This document shows, piece after piece, positions 45,745-54,567 of a DNA stretch of 64,000 bases. The DNA is from DASYPQ01 sp041488095. GTDB taxonomy: Bacteria > Planctomycetota > UBA1135 > GCA-002686595. Under the pieces are notes generated by a model. The model saw nothing but the letters and a program-made list of their open reading frames with translations, made no database searches and had not been told where the DNA came from. Position 1 is the stretch's first letter. Each line of letters starts with the position of its first letter. The DNA lies in the NCBI GenBank assembly GCA_041488095.1, contig JBGPOP010000010.1:56382-120381 (forward strand), given 5' to 3'. The translations under genes and the position numbers were made by a program.

Positions 45745-47180
45745 TGGACGCCGGCCTGGTCGAGGGGTTGCGCTCGATCGTGGGCGAGGCCGGGCTCGTG
45801 CGTGAGCGGGCGCGACGGATCCCCTACGAGTCCGACGGGCTGGCGCTCCTGCGCCGGGTGCCCGAGCTGGTCGTCCTCCCGCGCGACACCGGGCAGACGG
45901 CTGGTTGCATGCGCCTGCTCCACGAGCACGGCACGCCCATCGTCGCGCGGGGAGCCGGGACCGGCCTCTCCGGCGGCGCCACGCCGGTCGAGAACGGGGT
46001 CGTGATCGCCACGTCCCGCATGCGCGACATCCTGGAGGTGAACGCGGCGGACCGCTTCGCGCGCGTGCAGGCCGGCGTCATCAACGCCGATCTCTCGACC
46101 GCTTGCGCGCGCCACGGCCTGTTCTACGCGCCCGATCCCTCCAGCCAGCGCGCCTGCACGGTCGGCGGCAACGTCGCGGAGAACTCGGGCGGGCCGCACT
46201 GCTTCAAGTACGGCGCGACGACGCGCCACGTGCCCGGCCTCGTGATCGTCACGAGCGAAGGCGAGGTGATCGACCTCTCCGAGCCCGTGGTCGACCCGGA
46301 GGGCTACGACCTGGTGGGCCTCTTCGTCGGCAGCGAGGGCATGTTCGGCATCGCCACCGAAGTCACCGTGCAGCTCCTGCCGATCCCGCCGGTCGTGGAG
46401 ACGCTCCTGGCGGTCTTCCCCGACCTCGACCCGGCCTGCGACTCCGTCAGCGAGATGATCGCCGCGCGTCTCGAGCCCTCGGCGATCGAGATCCTCGACC
46501 GCTTGACGATCGAGGCCATCGAGTCGAGCGTGCTCGCCGCCGGATACCCGAAGGACGCCGGCGCGGTGCTGCTGGTCGAGATCGAGGGCTCCGAGGTCGA
46601 AGTGGCCGAGACCACAGCTTCGGCCCGAGGGATCCTCGGACGCCACCGCCCGATCGAGATCCGTTCCGCGCGCGGAGCCACGGAACGCGCGCAGCTCTGG
46701 GCCGGTCGCAGGGGCGCGTTCGGCGCGATGGGCCGCATCGCGCCCGACCTCTACGTCGCCGACGTGGTCATCCCGCGCACGAAGCTCGGTTGGCTCGTGC
46801 GGCGCGCGACGGAGATCTGCCGCGAGAAGCGGCTCAGGATCGCCAACGTCTTCCACGCGGGCGACGGCAACCTGCACCCCAACATCTGCTACGACCGCCG
46901 CGACGCTGACGAGACGCGGCGCGTGCTCGAGGCCGGCGACGAGATCATGAAGCTGTGCATCCAGAGCGGCGGGTCGCTGACCGGCGAGCACGGCGTGGGG
47001 CTGGAGAAGCTCGCCGCGATGGAATGGCTGTTCTCGCCCGCCGACCTCGCCGCCATGTGCCGCGTGCGCGACGCATGGGACCCCGAGAGGCGCATGAACC
47101 CGGGCAAGCTGATCCCGGTGCGCGCGTGCCCCGAGGCGCGAGCGCGGCCGCGGCCCAGCCCGGCGACGGCCAGGCCATGA
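45744..47180 (+). CDS. glcD: Glycolate oxidase subunit GlcD (FAD-linked oxidase)
   Basis: 478 residues. FAD-binding PCMH motifs RGAGTGLSGGATPV (about 70-83) and CTVGGNVAENSGGPHCFKYG (about 137-156), C-terminal NVFHAGDGNLHPNICYD and GSLTGEHGVGLEK. It oxidises glycolate or D-lactate to the 2-oxoacid. ATG overlaps the permease stop by one base (TGATG); its stop overlaps glcE. Confidence 0.94.
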   Translation: MDAGLVEGLRSIVGEAGLVRERARRIPYESDGLALLRRVPELVVLPRDTGQTAGCMRLLHEHGTPIVARGAGTGLSGGATPVENGVVIATSRMRDILEVNAADRFARVQAGVINADLSTACARHGLFYAPDPSSQRACTVGGNVAENSGGPHCFKYGATTRHVPGLVIVTSEGEVIDLSEPVVDPEGYDLVGLFVGSEGMFGIATEVTVQLLPIPPVVETLLAVFPDLDPACDSVSEMIAARLEPSAIEILDRLTIEAIESSVLAAGYPKDAGAVLLVEIEGSEVEVAETTASARGILGRHRPIEIRSARGATERAQLWAGRRGAFGAMGRIAPDLYVADVVIPRTKLGWLVRRATEICREKRLRIANVFHAGDGNLHPNICYDRRDADETRRVLEAGDEIMKLCIQSGGSLTGEHGVGLEKLAAMEWLFSPADLAAMCRVRDAWDPERRMNPGKLIPVRACPEARARPRPSPATARP

Positions 47181-48343
47181 GCCGGGTGCGCGAGAGGCTC
47201 GAGGCGCTCCTCGGCCAAGGCGCGGTGAGCGTCCTCGACGCTCCCGCTCCCGTGAGCGGCCTGCCGCTCGCCCTCCCGGCGAGCGAGGAGGAGCTGGTGG
47301 AGGCGCTGAAGCTCGCCGCGAGCGAGCGCTGGTCGCTCGTCCCGATCGGCCTGGGATCGAAGCTCTCCTGGCGCCGCGCGCTGGAGCGGCCCGACTTCGC
47401 GCTCTCGACCCGGAAGCTCACGGGCGTGGTCGCCTACGAGCCCGGCGACGGGACGCTGACCGCGCGCGCCGGCACCACGATCGAGTCGCTCTCCCGGACC
47501 GCGCGCGAGGGCGGAAACCACTTCACGCCGAGGGTGCCCCGACCGGACGGAGCCACGCTCGGCGGCGCGCTCGCCGCGGGCCAGAGCGGGATCGACCGCC
47601 TGCGCTGCGGCCCCTCCCGCCACCACGTGCTGGGCATGCGCGTGGCGCTCGCCGACGGGAGCGTGGCGAAGAGCGGCGGCCGGCTGGTCAAGAACGTGAC
47701 CGGCTACGACATGCACCGGCTCTACTGCGGATCGCACGGGACGCTGTGCGTCATCCTCGAGGCCTCGATGCGCCTCTTCGCCGGATTCGAGCGCGAGATC
47801 CTCGTCACCGCACCGGCTCGCGACCGCGAGGGTGCGATCGAGGGCGCGAGGGCCGTCGCGAGCCTCGGCCTCCAGCCGCTCGGCGTCCTTGCGGAGAACG
47901 TCCTCGATCCGGATGGCGCCTGGCGTGTGCACGCCCTGCTGGCCGGGTGCGCAGCGGTCGTCGAGTGGGGTCGGCGCGTCCTCCTCGAAACCCTGCCCGG
48001 GGCCGCGGAAGGCGTCGAGACGATCGAGCGCGTCCGCGATGCCGAGCTGACGACCGGCCGGTGGCCGGACCTGCGCGTCACGGGGCGTCCTTCACGGCTC
48101 CTCGGAGCCCTCGAGCGCATCGGTGCAGGAGCACGAATGACCGTGGAGCCCACGATCGCCTCGGCCGGAATCCACGCCGATCCGCTCGAGATCGAGCGGA
48201 TCGCGCGCGATCTCCGCTCCGCCGGACTCCAGGTCCGTGTCCGCGGCCCCCGGGCAGACCCGTTGCCCGAGGCTGCCCCGGGCCACGAGATCGCCCGGCG
48301 ACTCAAGCTCGCGCTGGATCCGGAGGGAAGGCTGATCCCGTGA
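47177..48343 (+). CDS. glcE: Glycolate oxidase subunit GlcE (FAD-binding)
   Basis: 388 residues, a half-length homologue of GlcD with ARAGTTIESLSRTAREGGNHF and RPDGATLGGALAAGQSG, and VKNVTGYDMHRLYCGSHGTL. It forms the GlcDEF complex. ATGA overlap with glcD and GTGA overlap with glcF. Confidence 0.92.
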   Translation: MSRVRERLEALLGQGAVSVLDAPAPVSGLPLALPASEEELVEALKLAASERWSLVPIGLGSKLSWRRALERPDFALSTRKLTGVVAYEPGDGTLTARAGTTIESLSRTAREGGNHFTPRVPRPDGATLGGALAAGQSGIDRLRCGPSRHHVLGMRVALADGSVAKSGGRLVKNVTGYDMHRLYCGSHGTLCVILEASMRLFAGFEREILVTAPARDREGAIEGARAVASLGLQPLGVLAENVLDPDGAWRVHALLAGCAAVVEWGRRVLLETLPGAAEGVETIERVRDAELTTGRWPDLRVTGRPSRLLGALERIGAGARMTVEPTIASAGIHADPLEIERIARDLRSAGLQVRVRGPRADPLPEAAPGHEIARRLKLALDPEGRLIP

Positions 48344-49608
48344 TCCCGAAGAACGCCAAGGAGCTCGTCGACTACGCCGCAACCCTGGACTGCATCCACT
48401 GCGGCATGTGCGTCACCTCCTGTCCGACCTGGCGCTTGACCGGCGTCGAATCGTCGAGTCCGCGCGGTCGCATCCACCTGATGCGCGCGGTCGCCGAGGG
48501 CGATCTCGAGCCCGACGCGGACTACGTCGAGGAGATGGAGTTCTGCCTCCTGTGCCGCCACTGCGAGAGCGTGTGTCCATCGGGCGTGCGCTTCGGCGCG
48601 ATGATGGAGGTCGCGCGCAACGAGATCTCGGTGCACGTCGGCCGGCCGCTCCGCGCACGCTTCGTGCGCTGGCTGGGGTTCCGGGTCCTGCTCCCCCACC
48701 GGGTCCTGCTGCGCGCGGCTGCGACGCTCGGTCGCCTCGCCCAACGGAGCGGTCTCCTGCGCCTCCTCGCCCCGAGCCTTTCCGCACCGGCGATCCCGCG
48801 CGGGTCCGAACGGAGGAGACTTCCCGCCCGCACCCCGGCTCGCAACGAAAGCCGCGGTGAAATCGCTGTGCTCGAGGGCTGTGTGATGCCCCTCCTGTAC
48901 GGGCGGGTGAACCGCGCCACCGTGGAGGTCCTGGCCCTGAGCGGGTTCGAGGTGCGCTGCCCGGAGAGCCAGACCTGCTGCGGCTCTCTCCACGCGCACA
49001 ACGGCGATCTCGAGGGGGCGCGGGCTCTCGCCTGCCGGTCGATCGCGGCTTTCGAGCCGATCGCGGGCGAGATCGTGGTCAACAGCGCGGGGTGCAGCGC
49101 GCACATGAAGGACTACGCGCACCTCCTGCGCGACGATCCGGCCTGGCACGAGCGCGCGGCGCGGTTCTCCGCGCGCGTGCGCGACTTCTCGGAGTTCCTC
49201 GCGTCGGACGGCTGCCGCGAGGGTCTCTCGCGCGCGCTGGAGAAGACCGTGCTCGACCCCGACACGAATCCCGTCGTCTACGACGATCCCTGCCACCTCT
49301 GCCACGGCCAGGGGATCCGCGCACAGCCGCGCCGGCTCCTCGACCTCGTCCCGGGGCTCTCGCGCGTCGAGATGCGGGACAGCGAGGCCTGCTGCGGCTC
49401 CGCGGGGATCTACTCGCTCCTGCGCCCGAAGGAGAGCGCGGCGGTGCTCGAGCCCAAGATCGCGGCCCTGGTCGAGAGCGGCGCGCGCACGCTCGTCACC
49501 GCGAACCCGGGATGCCAGATGCAGTGGGAGAGCGGGCTCGCCCGCGCCGGCGTCGGCGTGCGCGTGGCGCACCTCGCCGAGGTGCTCCGGGCGGCTTGCT
49601 CCGGCTAG
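48340..49608 (+). CDS. glcF: Glycolate oxidase iron-sulfur subunit GlcF
   Basis: 422 residues, GTG start. Two [4Fe-4S] motifs, CIHCGMCVTSCP (about 18-29) and CLLCRHCESVCP (about 69-80), and two CCG domains (TCCGSLHAHNGD, ACCGSAGIYS). It passes electrons from GlcDE to the membrane chain. End of the operon starting at 40815. Confidence 0.94.
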   Translation: MIPKNAKELVDYAATLDCIHCGMCVTSCPTWRLTGVESSSPRGRIHLMRAVAEGDLEPDADYVEEMEFCLLCRHCESVCPSGVRFGAMMEVARNEISVHVGRPLRARFVRWLGFRVLLPHRVLLRAAATLGRLAQRSGLLRLLAPSLSAPAIPRGSERRRLPARTPARNESRGEIAVLEGCVMPLLYGRVNRATVEVLALSGFEVRCPESQTCCGSLHAHNGDLEGARALACRSIAAFEPIAGEIVVNSAGCSAHMKDYAHLLRDDPAWHERAARFSARVRDFSEFLASDGCREGLSRALEKTVLDPDTNPVVYDDPCHLCHGQGIRAQPRRLLDLVPGLSRVEMRDSEACCGSAGIYSLLRPKESAAVLEPKIAALVESGARTLVTANPGCQMQWESGLARAGVGVRVAHLAEVLRAACSG

Positions 49609-49626
49609 CCCGCGCCCGCCGTCGGG

Positions 49627-50286
49627 TCAGCGCTTCGGCCCGATGTGGAAGGGCTGGAGGAGCATGCGGATCTCGTCGTCGGTGACGATCCCCTCGCCCT
49701 TGGTGCGCGAGATCTGGAGGAAGAGCATCCCGTCCCGGCCCTCGGGCGTCCCGTCGATGAACGCCATGCTGCCCATCCGGTCGCGGGCCTCGGCGGGCAT
49801 CATCTTCGCGATCACGCCGGAGAACTCCATGCGCATGCGGATCAGGCGCAGCTCGCGGCCCTGAACCTCGACCTTGCCCGGCGCGAGGTCCTCGAACTTC
49901 ATCACGCCCATGTTCTTGGGAAACGCGGGGTTGTCCGTGCCGAACATCCGCTCGCGCCCCTCCGCGCCGTCCTTGCCCGAGTGGTTCTGGATCTGGAACT
50001 GGAAGCCACGCGTATCCTCGATGGTGTACTGCTCCAAGCCGATCTGGTTGCCGAACATGAGACGCATCTCGGGCGGACGCGCGTCGTAGGGCAGGATCAG
50101 GGCCAGCTTCTGCCATTGGACATCGGGGTCCATGGCCGTGCGCACGAAACGCATGCCGAGACCGGCGAGGACGACGGCGATCAGGACCGCCAGCAGGCAC
50201 CCGCCGCCGCAGAACCAGACCCAGGTCGGGACTCTCTTCTTCCTCGGTCCGGTTGCTTCTTCTTCGGTCCACGTGGTTTCGGCCAT
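49627..50286 (-). CDS. Single-span membrane protein, unknown
   Basis: 219 residues. Acidic/basic N-terminus, one helix with a Cys/Gly start (VWFCGGGCLLAVLIAVVLAGLG, here given as residues ~23-44), then a soluble domain with MRLMFGNQIGLEQYTIED and repeated Met/Phe-rich strands. No family is recognised. It is convergent with glcF and probably separately expressed; AGGAGATTCCC precedes the ATG. Confidence 0.65.
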   Translation of the reverse strand: MAETTWTEEEATGPRKKRVPTWVWFCGGGCLLAVLIAVVLAGLGMRFVRTAMDPDVQWQKLALILPYDARPPEMRLMFGNQIGLEQYTIEDTRGFQFQIQNHSGKDGAEGRERMFGTDNPAFPKNMGVMKFEDLAPGKVEVQGRELRLIRMRMEFSGVIAKMMPAEARDRMGSMAFIDGTPEGRDGMLFLQISRTKGEGIVTDDEIRMLLQPFHIGPKR

Positions 50287-50378
50287 GGGAATCTCCTCTC
50301 GCTCCTAGGGTCACGGTCGCTCGCGCGGCAGGGTGCGCGGCTCGCGGCGGTTCATTCGATCCGTTCCATTCGGAAGGC

Positions 50379-51239
50379 TCACTTCCAGTCGTGGAAGCCC
50401 TTGCCGGTCTTCTTGCCGAGCTCCCCCTTCTTCACCTTCTCGCGCAGGAGGCTGGGCGGCTCGAACCGCGGCCCGATCTCCTTCGCCAGATACTCCGCAA
50501 TCGACAGGCGCACGTCGAGGCCGACGAGGTCGGTGAGCTCCAGAGGCCCCATCGGGAAGCCGTAGCCGAGCGTCATGGCCTTGTCGATGTCCCTGGCCGA
50601 GGCGACGCCGGTCTCCAGCATCCGGATCGCTTCGAGGCCGATCAGCACGCCCAGCCGCGAGGTCGCGAAGCCGGGGCTGTCCTTCACCCGGATCGGGTCC
50701 TTGGAGAGGCGCCGGGCGAGGTCCATCGCGGCGGTCACCGCCTCCTCCGAGCTGCGGTCGCCGGCCACCACCTCGACGAGCTTCATGATGTGCACGGGGT
50801 TGAAGAAGTGCATGCCGACGACGCGCATCGGGTGCGGGGTCACCGCGGCGATGCGCGTGACCGAGAGCGAGGAGGTGTTCGTCGCGAGCAGCACCTGCGG
50901 GCCGAGGCGTCGGCCCAGGTCGGCGAAGATCGTCTGCTTGAGCTCGAGCTTCTCGGGCACCGCCTCGATCGCGAAGGCCACGGCATCGACCGCCTCCTCG
51001 AGGTTCGTGGTCCCCGAGAGCCTCGCCAGGGCCGCGTCGCGCAGGCCCGGGTCGACCTTGCCCTTGGCCACGCCCTTGTCGAGGTTCTCGCGCGCGGCGC
51101 CGAGCCCGCGCTCGACCGCCGAGGCGTCGACGTCGTAGAGCCTCGTCTCGATGCCGGCCATCGCCAGCACCTGCGCGATCCCGTGGCCCATCGTGCCCGC
51201 GCCGAGCACGGCGGCGATCCGGATCTCGTCGGCTTTCAC
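50379..51239 (-). CDS. 3-hydroxybutyryl-CoA (3-hydroxyacyl-CoA) dehydrogenase
   Basis: 286 residues, the free-standing HBD length. NAD motif VLGAGTMGHGIAQVLAMAG, NTSSLSVTRIA with catalytic Ser/Asn, MHFFNPVHIMKLVEVV with catalytic His, and GFPMGPLELTDLVGLD. It reduces acetoacetyl-CoA or oxidises 3-hydroxyacyl-CoA. It follows an MDR reductase and a crotonase on the same strand, forming a short acyl-CoA set. An AAAGGAGATC site precedes the ATG. Confidence 0.95.
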   Translation of the reverse strand: MKADEIRIAAVLGAGTMGHGIAQVLAMAGIETRLYDVDASAVERGLGAARENLDKGVAKGKVDPGLRDAALARLSGTTNLEEAVDAVAFAIEAVPEKLELKQTIFADLGRRLGPQVLLATNTSSLSVTRIAAVTPHPMRVVGMHFFNPVHIMKLVEVVAGDRSSEEAVTAAMDLARRLSKDPIRVKDSPGFATSRLGVLIGLEAIRMLETGVASARDIDKAMTLGYGFPMGPLELTDLVGLDVRLSIAEYLAKEIGPRFEPPSLLREKVKKGELGKKTGKGFHDWK

Positions 51240-51255
51240 GAGCGATCTCCTTTTC

Positions 51256-52290
51256 CTAGCTCCCCGGTGTCAGCACGATCTTGCCGAGCACCTTGCGGCC
51301 CTCGAGCAGCTCGTGCGCCTCCGCGACCTTCGACATCGGCATCACGCGGTCGACGACCGGCCGATAGGCGCCTCTCGCGACGCGCTCGAAGATCGCCGGG
51401 AACGAGCTCTTCGGTCCCATCGTCGACCCGAGGATCGACAGGTTCTTCATGAACAGGTGCGGCAGCGAGACGCCCACCGTCGGTCCGGTCGTCCCGCCGC
51501 AGGTCACGAGCCGCCCGTTGCGCGCAAGGAGCTTCAGCGAGGTGTCCCAGGTCGCCGGTCCGACGTGCTCGACGACCACGTCGACGCCGCGCTTGCCTGC
51601 GATCCCGCGCACCGCCTGGCCCCAGTCGGGCCTCGAGTGGTCGACGGCCTCCTCGGCGCCGAGCTCGCGGCAGAGCCTGATCTTGGCCTCGGAACCCGCC
51701 GTCGCGAGGACGCGCGCGCCCGCATCCCGCGCGACCTGGATCGCGGCCGAGCCGACGCCGCTCGTGCCGCCGATCACGAGCACGGTCTCGCCGGCCTTCA
51801 CCCGCGCGCGCGTGACGAGCATCTCCAAGGCGGTCAGGAACACGAGCGGCACCGCCGCGGCGCGCACGGGATCGACGCCCGCGGGCAGCGGGAGCACGAG
51901 ACGCGCCTCGACGGCGGCGAACTCCCGATCGAGCCCGTCGAAGTGCTCGCCGCGGATCTTGTAGTCGTCCGAGAGGTGGTCGTTCCCGGCTCGGTCGTGC
52001 TCCGAGGTCCCCGAGCTCCAACCCGGCTCGACGACGACCTTCTGGCCGATCTTCAGGCCGGTGACGCCCGCGCCGAGCGCCGCGATCTCGCCGGTGCCGT
52101 CGCAGCCCGGGATCAGCGGCAGCCTCAGCTTGACGCCGGGCAAGCCGGCGCGCGCGAAGAGGTCGAGATGGTTGATCGACACGGCGATCATCTTGACCAG
52201 CACCTCGCCCGCGCCGGGCTCGGGGCGCGGCAGGTCGACGAGCCTCAGGACCGACGGCGGTCCGTGCTGCGGGATGTGGACGGCTTGCAT
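51256..52290 (-). CDS. Zinc-type alcohol dehydrogenase / MDR quinone or enoyl reductase
   Basis: 344 residues from ATG 52290 (a longer start at 52329 is possible). MDR pattern: VSINHLDLFARAGLPG, LIPGCDGTGEIAALG, KVVVEPGW, NADP site VLVIGGTSGVGSAAIQVARDAGARV. The usual structural-zinc cysteines are absent. It may reduce an enoyl-CoA or quinone; its place between crotonase and HBD favours an enoyl-CoA (inference). Confidence 0.88.
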   Translation of the reverse strand: MQAVHIPQHGPPSVLRLVDLPRPEPGAGEVLVKMIAVSINHLDLFARAGLPGVKLRLPLIPGCDGTGEIAALGAGVTGLKIGQKVVVEPGWSSGTSEHDRAGNDHLSDDYKIRGEHFDGLDREFAAVEARLVLPLPAGVDPVRAAAVPLVFLTALEMLVTRARVKAGETVLVIGGTSGVGSAAIQVARDAGARVLATAGSEAKIRLCRELGAEEAVDHSRPDWGQAVRGIAGKRGVDVVVEHVGPATWDTSLKLLARNGRLVTCGGTTGPTVGVSLPHLFMKNLSILGSTMGPKSSFPAIFERVARGAYRPVVDRVMPMSKVAEAHELLEGRKVLGKIVLTPGS

Positions 52291-52303
52291 CGCACTCGTC
52301 GCC

Positions 52304-53140
52304 TCAGCGTCCGGTGAAATGGGCCGCACGCTTCCCGACGAAGGCCGCGATGCCCTCGCCGGCGTCCTCGGAGGCGAACAGGCGCGCCTGCAGCTCGCGC
52401 TCGAGGGCCAGGGCGTATTCGAGCGGGAGTTCGGAGCCGGTCTGGACCGCGCGCTTCATCAACCCCGCGGCCATCGCGGCACGGCCGGGCGAGCAGAAGG
52501 AGCGCGCGTACTCGACGACCTGCGCGACGAAGGACGCCTCGTCGGGTGCCTCGCGGACGTCGTTCACGATGCCGAGCGTCCGGGCCTCCTCGTAATCGAA
52601 GAGCCTGCCGGTCGCCATCAGCTCGATCGCCTTGGATTTTCCTATGCAGCGCGCGAGACGCTGCGTCCCGCCCGTGCCGGGAAGGACGCCGAGCGTGATC
52701 TCCGGCAACCCGCACTTGCCCGAGCCCTTGCGCGCGATCCTCAGGTCGCAAGCGAGCGCGATCTCGAGCCCTCCGCCGACGCAGTGGCCTCCGAGCGCCG
52801 CGATCGCGAGCTTGGGCGTGTGCTCCAGGCGCAAGAGCGTCTCGTTGGCGTGCAGGCAGAAGTGGTACTTGAAGCTCGGCGCGACCCGGTCGAGCATCGC
52901 GATGTCCGCACCCGCGCAGAAGAACTTCTCGCCCGCGCCGGCGATCACGAGGACCTGCACGGCATCGTCGAAGCGCGCCAGGAGGATGGCCTCGTCGAGG
53001 TCGCGCATCATCTCGTGGCTGTAGCCGTTCGCGGGCGGATTGGTCAGCGTGGCGAGAGCCACGCCGCCGGCGGTCGCGTAGGCGATCTTGCCGTTCGGGA
53101 GCATCCGCGCGGGGCCGAGGCCGGTCGGACTCGTCGTCAT
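52304..53140 (-). CDS. Enoyl-CoA hydratase/isomerase (crotonase)
   Basis: 278 residues. Oxyanion loop AGAGEKFFCAGADIAML and GGHCVGGGLEIALACDLRIA with PEITLGVLPGTGGTQRL and catalytic Glu in the PEI segment. It hydrates enoyl-CoA. 13 bases precede the MDR gene. Confidence 0.93.
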   Translation of the reverse strand: MTTSPTGLGPARMLPNGKIAYATAGGVALATLTNPPANGYSHEMMRDLDEAILLARFDDAVQVLVIAGAGEKFFCAGADIAMLDRVAPSFKYHFCLHANETLLRLEHTPKLAIAALGGHCVGGGLEIALACDLRIARKGSGKCGLPEITLGVLPGTGGTQRLARCIGKSKAIELMATGRLFDYEEARTLGIVNDVREAPDEASFVAQVVEYARSFCSPGRAAMAAGLMKRAVQTGSELPLEYALALERELQARLFASEDAGEGIAAFVGKRAAHFTGR

Positions 53141-53212
53141 CGTGGGACGATCTTGTAGCAGAAGGCGCGAGTCCGGTCGACGGCCGCACTCCGGTGCGCG
53201 TGGATCGATCCT

Positions 53213-53713
53213 CTACTTCTTCGCCGTCCAGGTCCGCCCGTCGCGGATCGCCTCGAGCTGCTCGAGGTGGTGCAGCGCATGGGCTCCGATGCGCTCGGCG
53301 ATGTCGAGCGCGGTCATCGGACCGCTCTCGGGGTGCACCGTGGTGCGCCTCAGCGCGCCCATCGGCAGGACCTTGAGGTAATGGACGAACCCCGCGCGCG
53401 CGCCGGCGATGCTCGCCATCGAAACCTGGGCGGGTCGCTCGCGCGCGTGGAGCTCCGCCACCCAGCGGTCCTGGTCGAAGGGAACGATCGGCGCTCCCTC
53501 CTCGGCGATCACCTTGAGGAAGCGGTAGTAGTACACGAGGTCGGCGTCGGCGAGGTGCGCGAGCAGCTCGAGTCCGTTCCACTTGCCCGGCGCGTAGGAG
53601 GGCGAGAGCCTCGTCGCATCGAGGCGCGCGATGGCTTCCAGGCGGCGGAGGCCTTCCGAGATCTTGCCCGCCGCCTCGACGGCGCGGCCCTTGACTCCCG
53701 TGATCTCGGTCAT
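53213..53713 (-). CDS. DinB-family (DUF664-like) four-helix protein
   Basis: 166 residues. Metal-site histidines in ELLAHLADADLVYYYR and the C-terminal AHALHHLEQLEAI. The family is nickel/zinc-binding with thiol-transferase or hydrolase members. A strong AGGAGG lies six bases before ATG 53713, and an upstream 39-codon reading frame ends on that ATG (ATGA). Convergent with nothing; 72 bases precede the crotonase start. Confidence 0.85.
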   Translation of the reverse strand: MTEITGVKGRAVEAAGKISEGLRRLEAIARLDATRLSPSYAPGKWNGLELLAHLADADLVYYYRFLKVIAEEGAPIVPFDQDRWVAELHARERPAQVSMASIAGARAGFVHYLKVLPMGALRRTTVHPESGPMTALDIAERIGAHALHHLEQLEAIRDGRTWTAKK

Positions 53714-53829
53714 CGCGTCCTCCTCTGCACTTGAAGCACGCCACGAGAGAAAGCGAGCACCGGATCGTGTCCGGTGTCCGGAGGGCGGTGAACGGTGAGG
53801 ACGTTCGCGAGCAACGCGGAGAGCAGCAT
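53710..53829 (-). CDS. 39-residue reading frame coupled to the DinB gene (putative)
   Basis: ATG 53829 has AGGAG eight bases upstream. The peptide begins MLLSALLANVLTVHRPPD and ends in a basic QVQRRTR. Its TGA overlaps the DinB ATG (ATGA). It could be a leader peptide allowing coupled translation, or a remnant start, since the region just upstream holds decayed copies of other genes. No homology is recognised. Confidence 0.3.
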   Translation of the reverse strand: MLLSALLANVLTVHRPPDTGHDPVLAFSRGVLQVQRRTR

Positions 53830-53855
53830 CGGATTCACTCCTGGGGGTGGACGGG

Positions 53856-53886
53856 ATCGATGACCTGGCTCGAACCCTGCCTGCAG
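53856..53886 (-). pseudogene. Remnant of a hicA 3' end
   Basis: 26 of 31 bases match the 3' end of hicA at 54372-54402 in the same orientation. In one frame it reads LLQAGFEPGHR against hicA LRQAGLKRGHR. It lies just beyond the DUF4139-tail remnant, consistent with a decayed second copy of the DUF4139-tail/hicA arrangement. Confidence 0.6.
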
Positions 53887-53921
53887 CAGAACGCCTTGGT
53901 ACCAAACCCGATCCGGTTCTC

Positions 53922-54085
53922 CTACTCCCGGACAACCTGCAGTCCCTCGGGGTAGCTCACCGTCGTCTCGACGAGCACGTCGGTGCCGCCGTCCTTGCCC
54001 GCACCGACGGTCCCGTGTCTGTCGAAGTGGATGCGCCATCCCTCGATCTTGCTGCTCCTCGAGGAGAGGAAGTAGGACGGACCCG
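53922..54085 (-). pseudogene. Decayed copy of the DUF4139 gene tail with internal deletion
   Basis: Reads SSRSSKIEGWRIHF, then GTVGAGKDGG and TTVSYPEGLQVVRE, ending in a stop, nearly the same as the C-terminus of the intact gene at 54927-56597. It lacks 56 codons present in the intact copy. The junction lies at CACGTC, which occurs at both ends of the missing segment in the intact gene (54981 and 55149, 168 bases apart). The 5' part is gone; hicB lies immediately upstream. Confidence 0.8.
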
Positions 54086-54109
54086 GGATCCGCCCTGCCT
54101 GGATCGCGG

Positions 54110-54373
54110 TCAGGCGGCCACCTCGATGCTGGCGTAGAAGTCGACCTCCCGCGCCGTTTCGCTGGGAACCACGGAGCGGTGACGCGGACGAGGCGGCGTC
54201 AGGCCGTCCTCGCGCATCCCTTGGATGTGCAGCTCGATCGCCTTTCGGATCCGACGGAGCGCCCCATCCAGGGTCTTGGCCGTCGCGACGCAGCCGGGAA
54301 GGTCGGGTACGGACGCACCCCAGTCGCTGTGCGCATCCTTGTTGATCCTGACCAGGTAGTGGAGTTTCCTCAT
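54110..54373 (-). CDS. hicB: HicB-family antitoxin
   Basis: 87 residues. HicB fold: YLVRINKDAHSDWGASVPDLPGCVATAKTL (pattern x-P-D-x-P-G-C) and AIELHIQGMREDGLTPPRPR. It lacks an added DNA-binding domain. Its ATG overlaps the hicA stop (ATGA). It should bind and inhibit HicA. Confidence 0.92.
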   Translation of the reverse strand: MRKLHYLVRINKDAHSDWGASVPDLPGCVATAKTLDGALRRIRKAIELHIQGMREDGLTPPRPRHRSVVPSETAREVDFYASIEVAA

Positions 54374-54567
54374 CGATGTCCTCGCTTGAGCCCTGCCTGC
54401 CGAAGGACGGAGCCGAGAGTTCCCTTCGGCATGTCATCGCCCAGGTTCCCGCTGACCGTCACCCTTCCGGGCTTCGATGCATGCTTGAGCTGGCGATGAC
54501 TCCCGCGGATCACTACCACAAGCCAGCCATCCTCTTGGAGAAGGCGGAGCACGTCGCGCACCTTCAT
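54370..54567 (-). CDS. hicA: HicA mRNA interferase toxin
   Basis: 65 residues, full length for HicA. dsRBD-like fold with MKVRDVLRLLQEDGW, catalytic His at about 24 in RGSHRQLKH, and C-terminal GTLGSVLRQAGL. GGAGGT lies seven bases before the ATG. In the classical order, toxin first. Confidence 0.94.
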   Translation of the reverse strand: MKVRDVLRLLQEDGWLVVVIRGSHRQLKHASKPGRVTVSGNLGDDMPKGTLGSVLRQAGLKRGHR

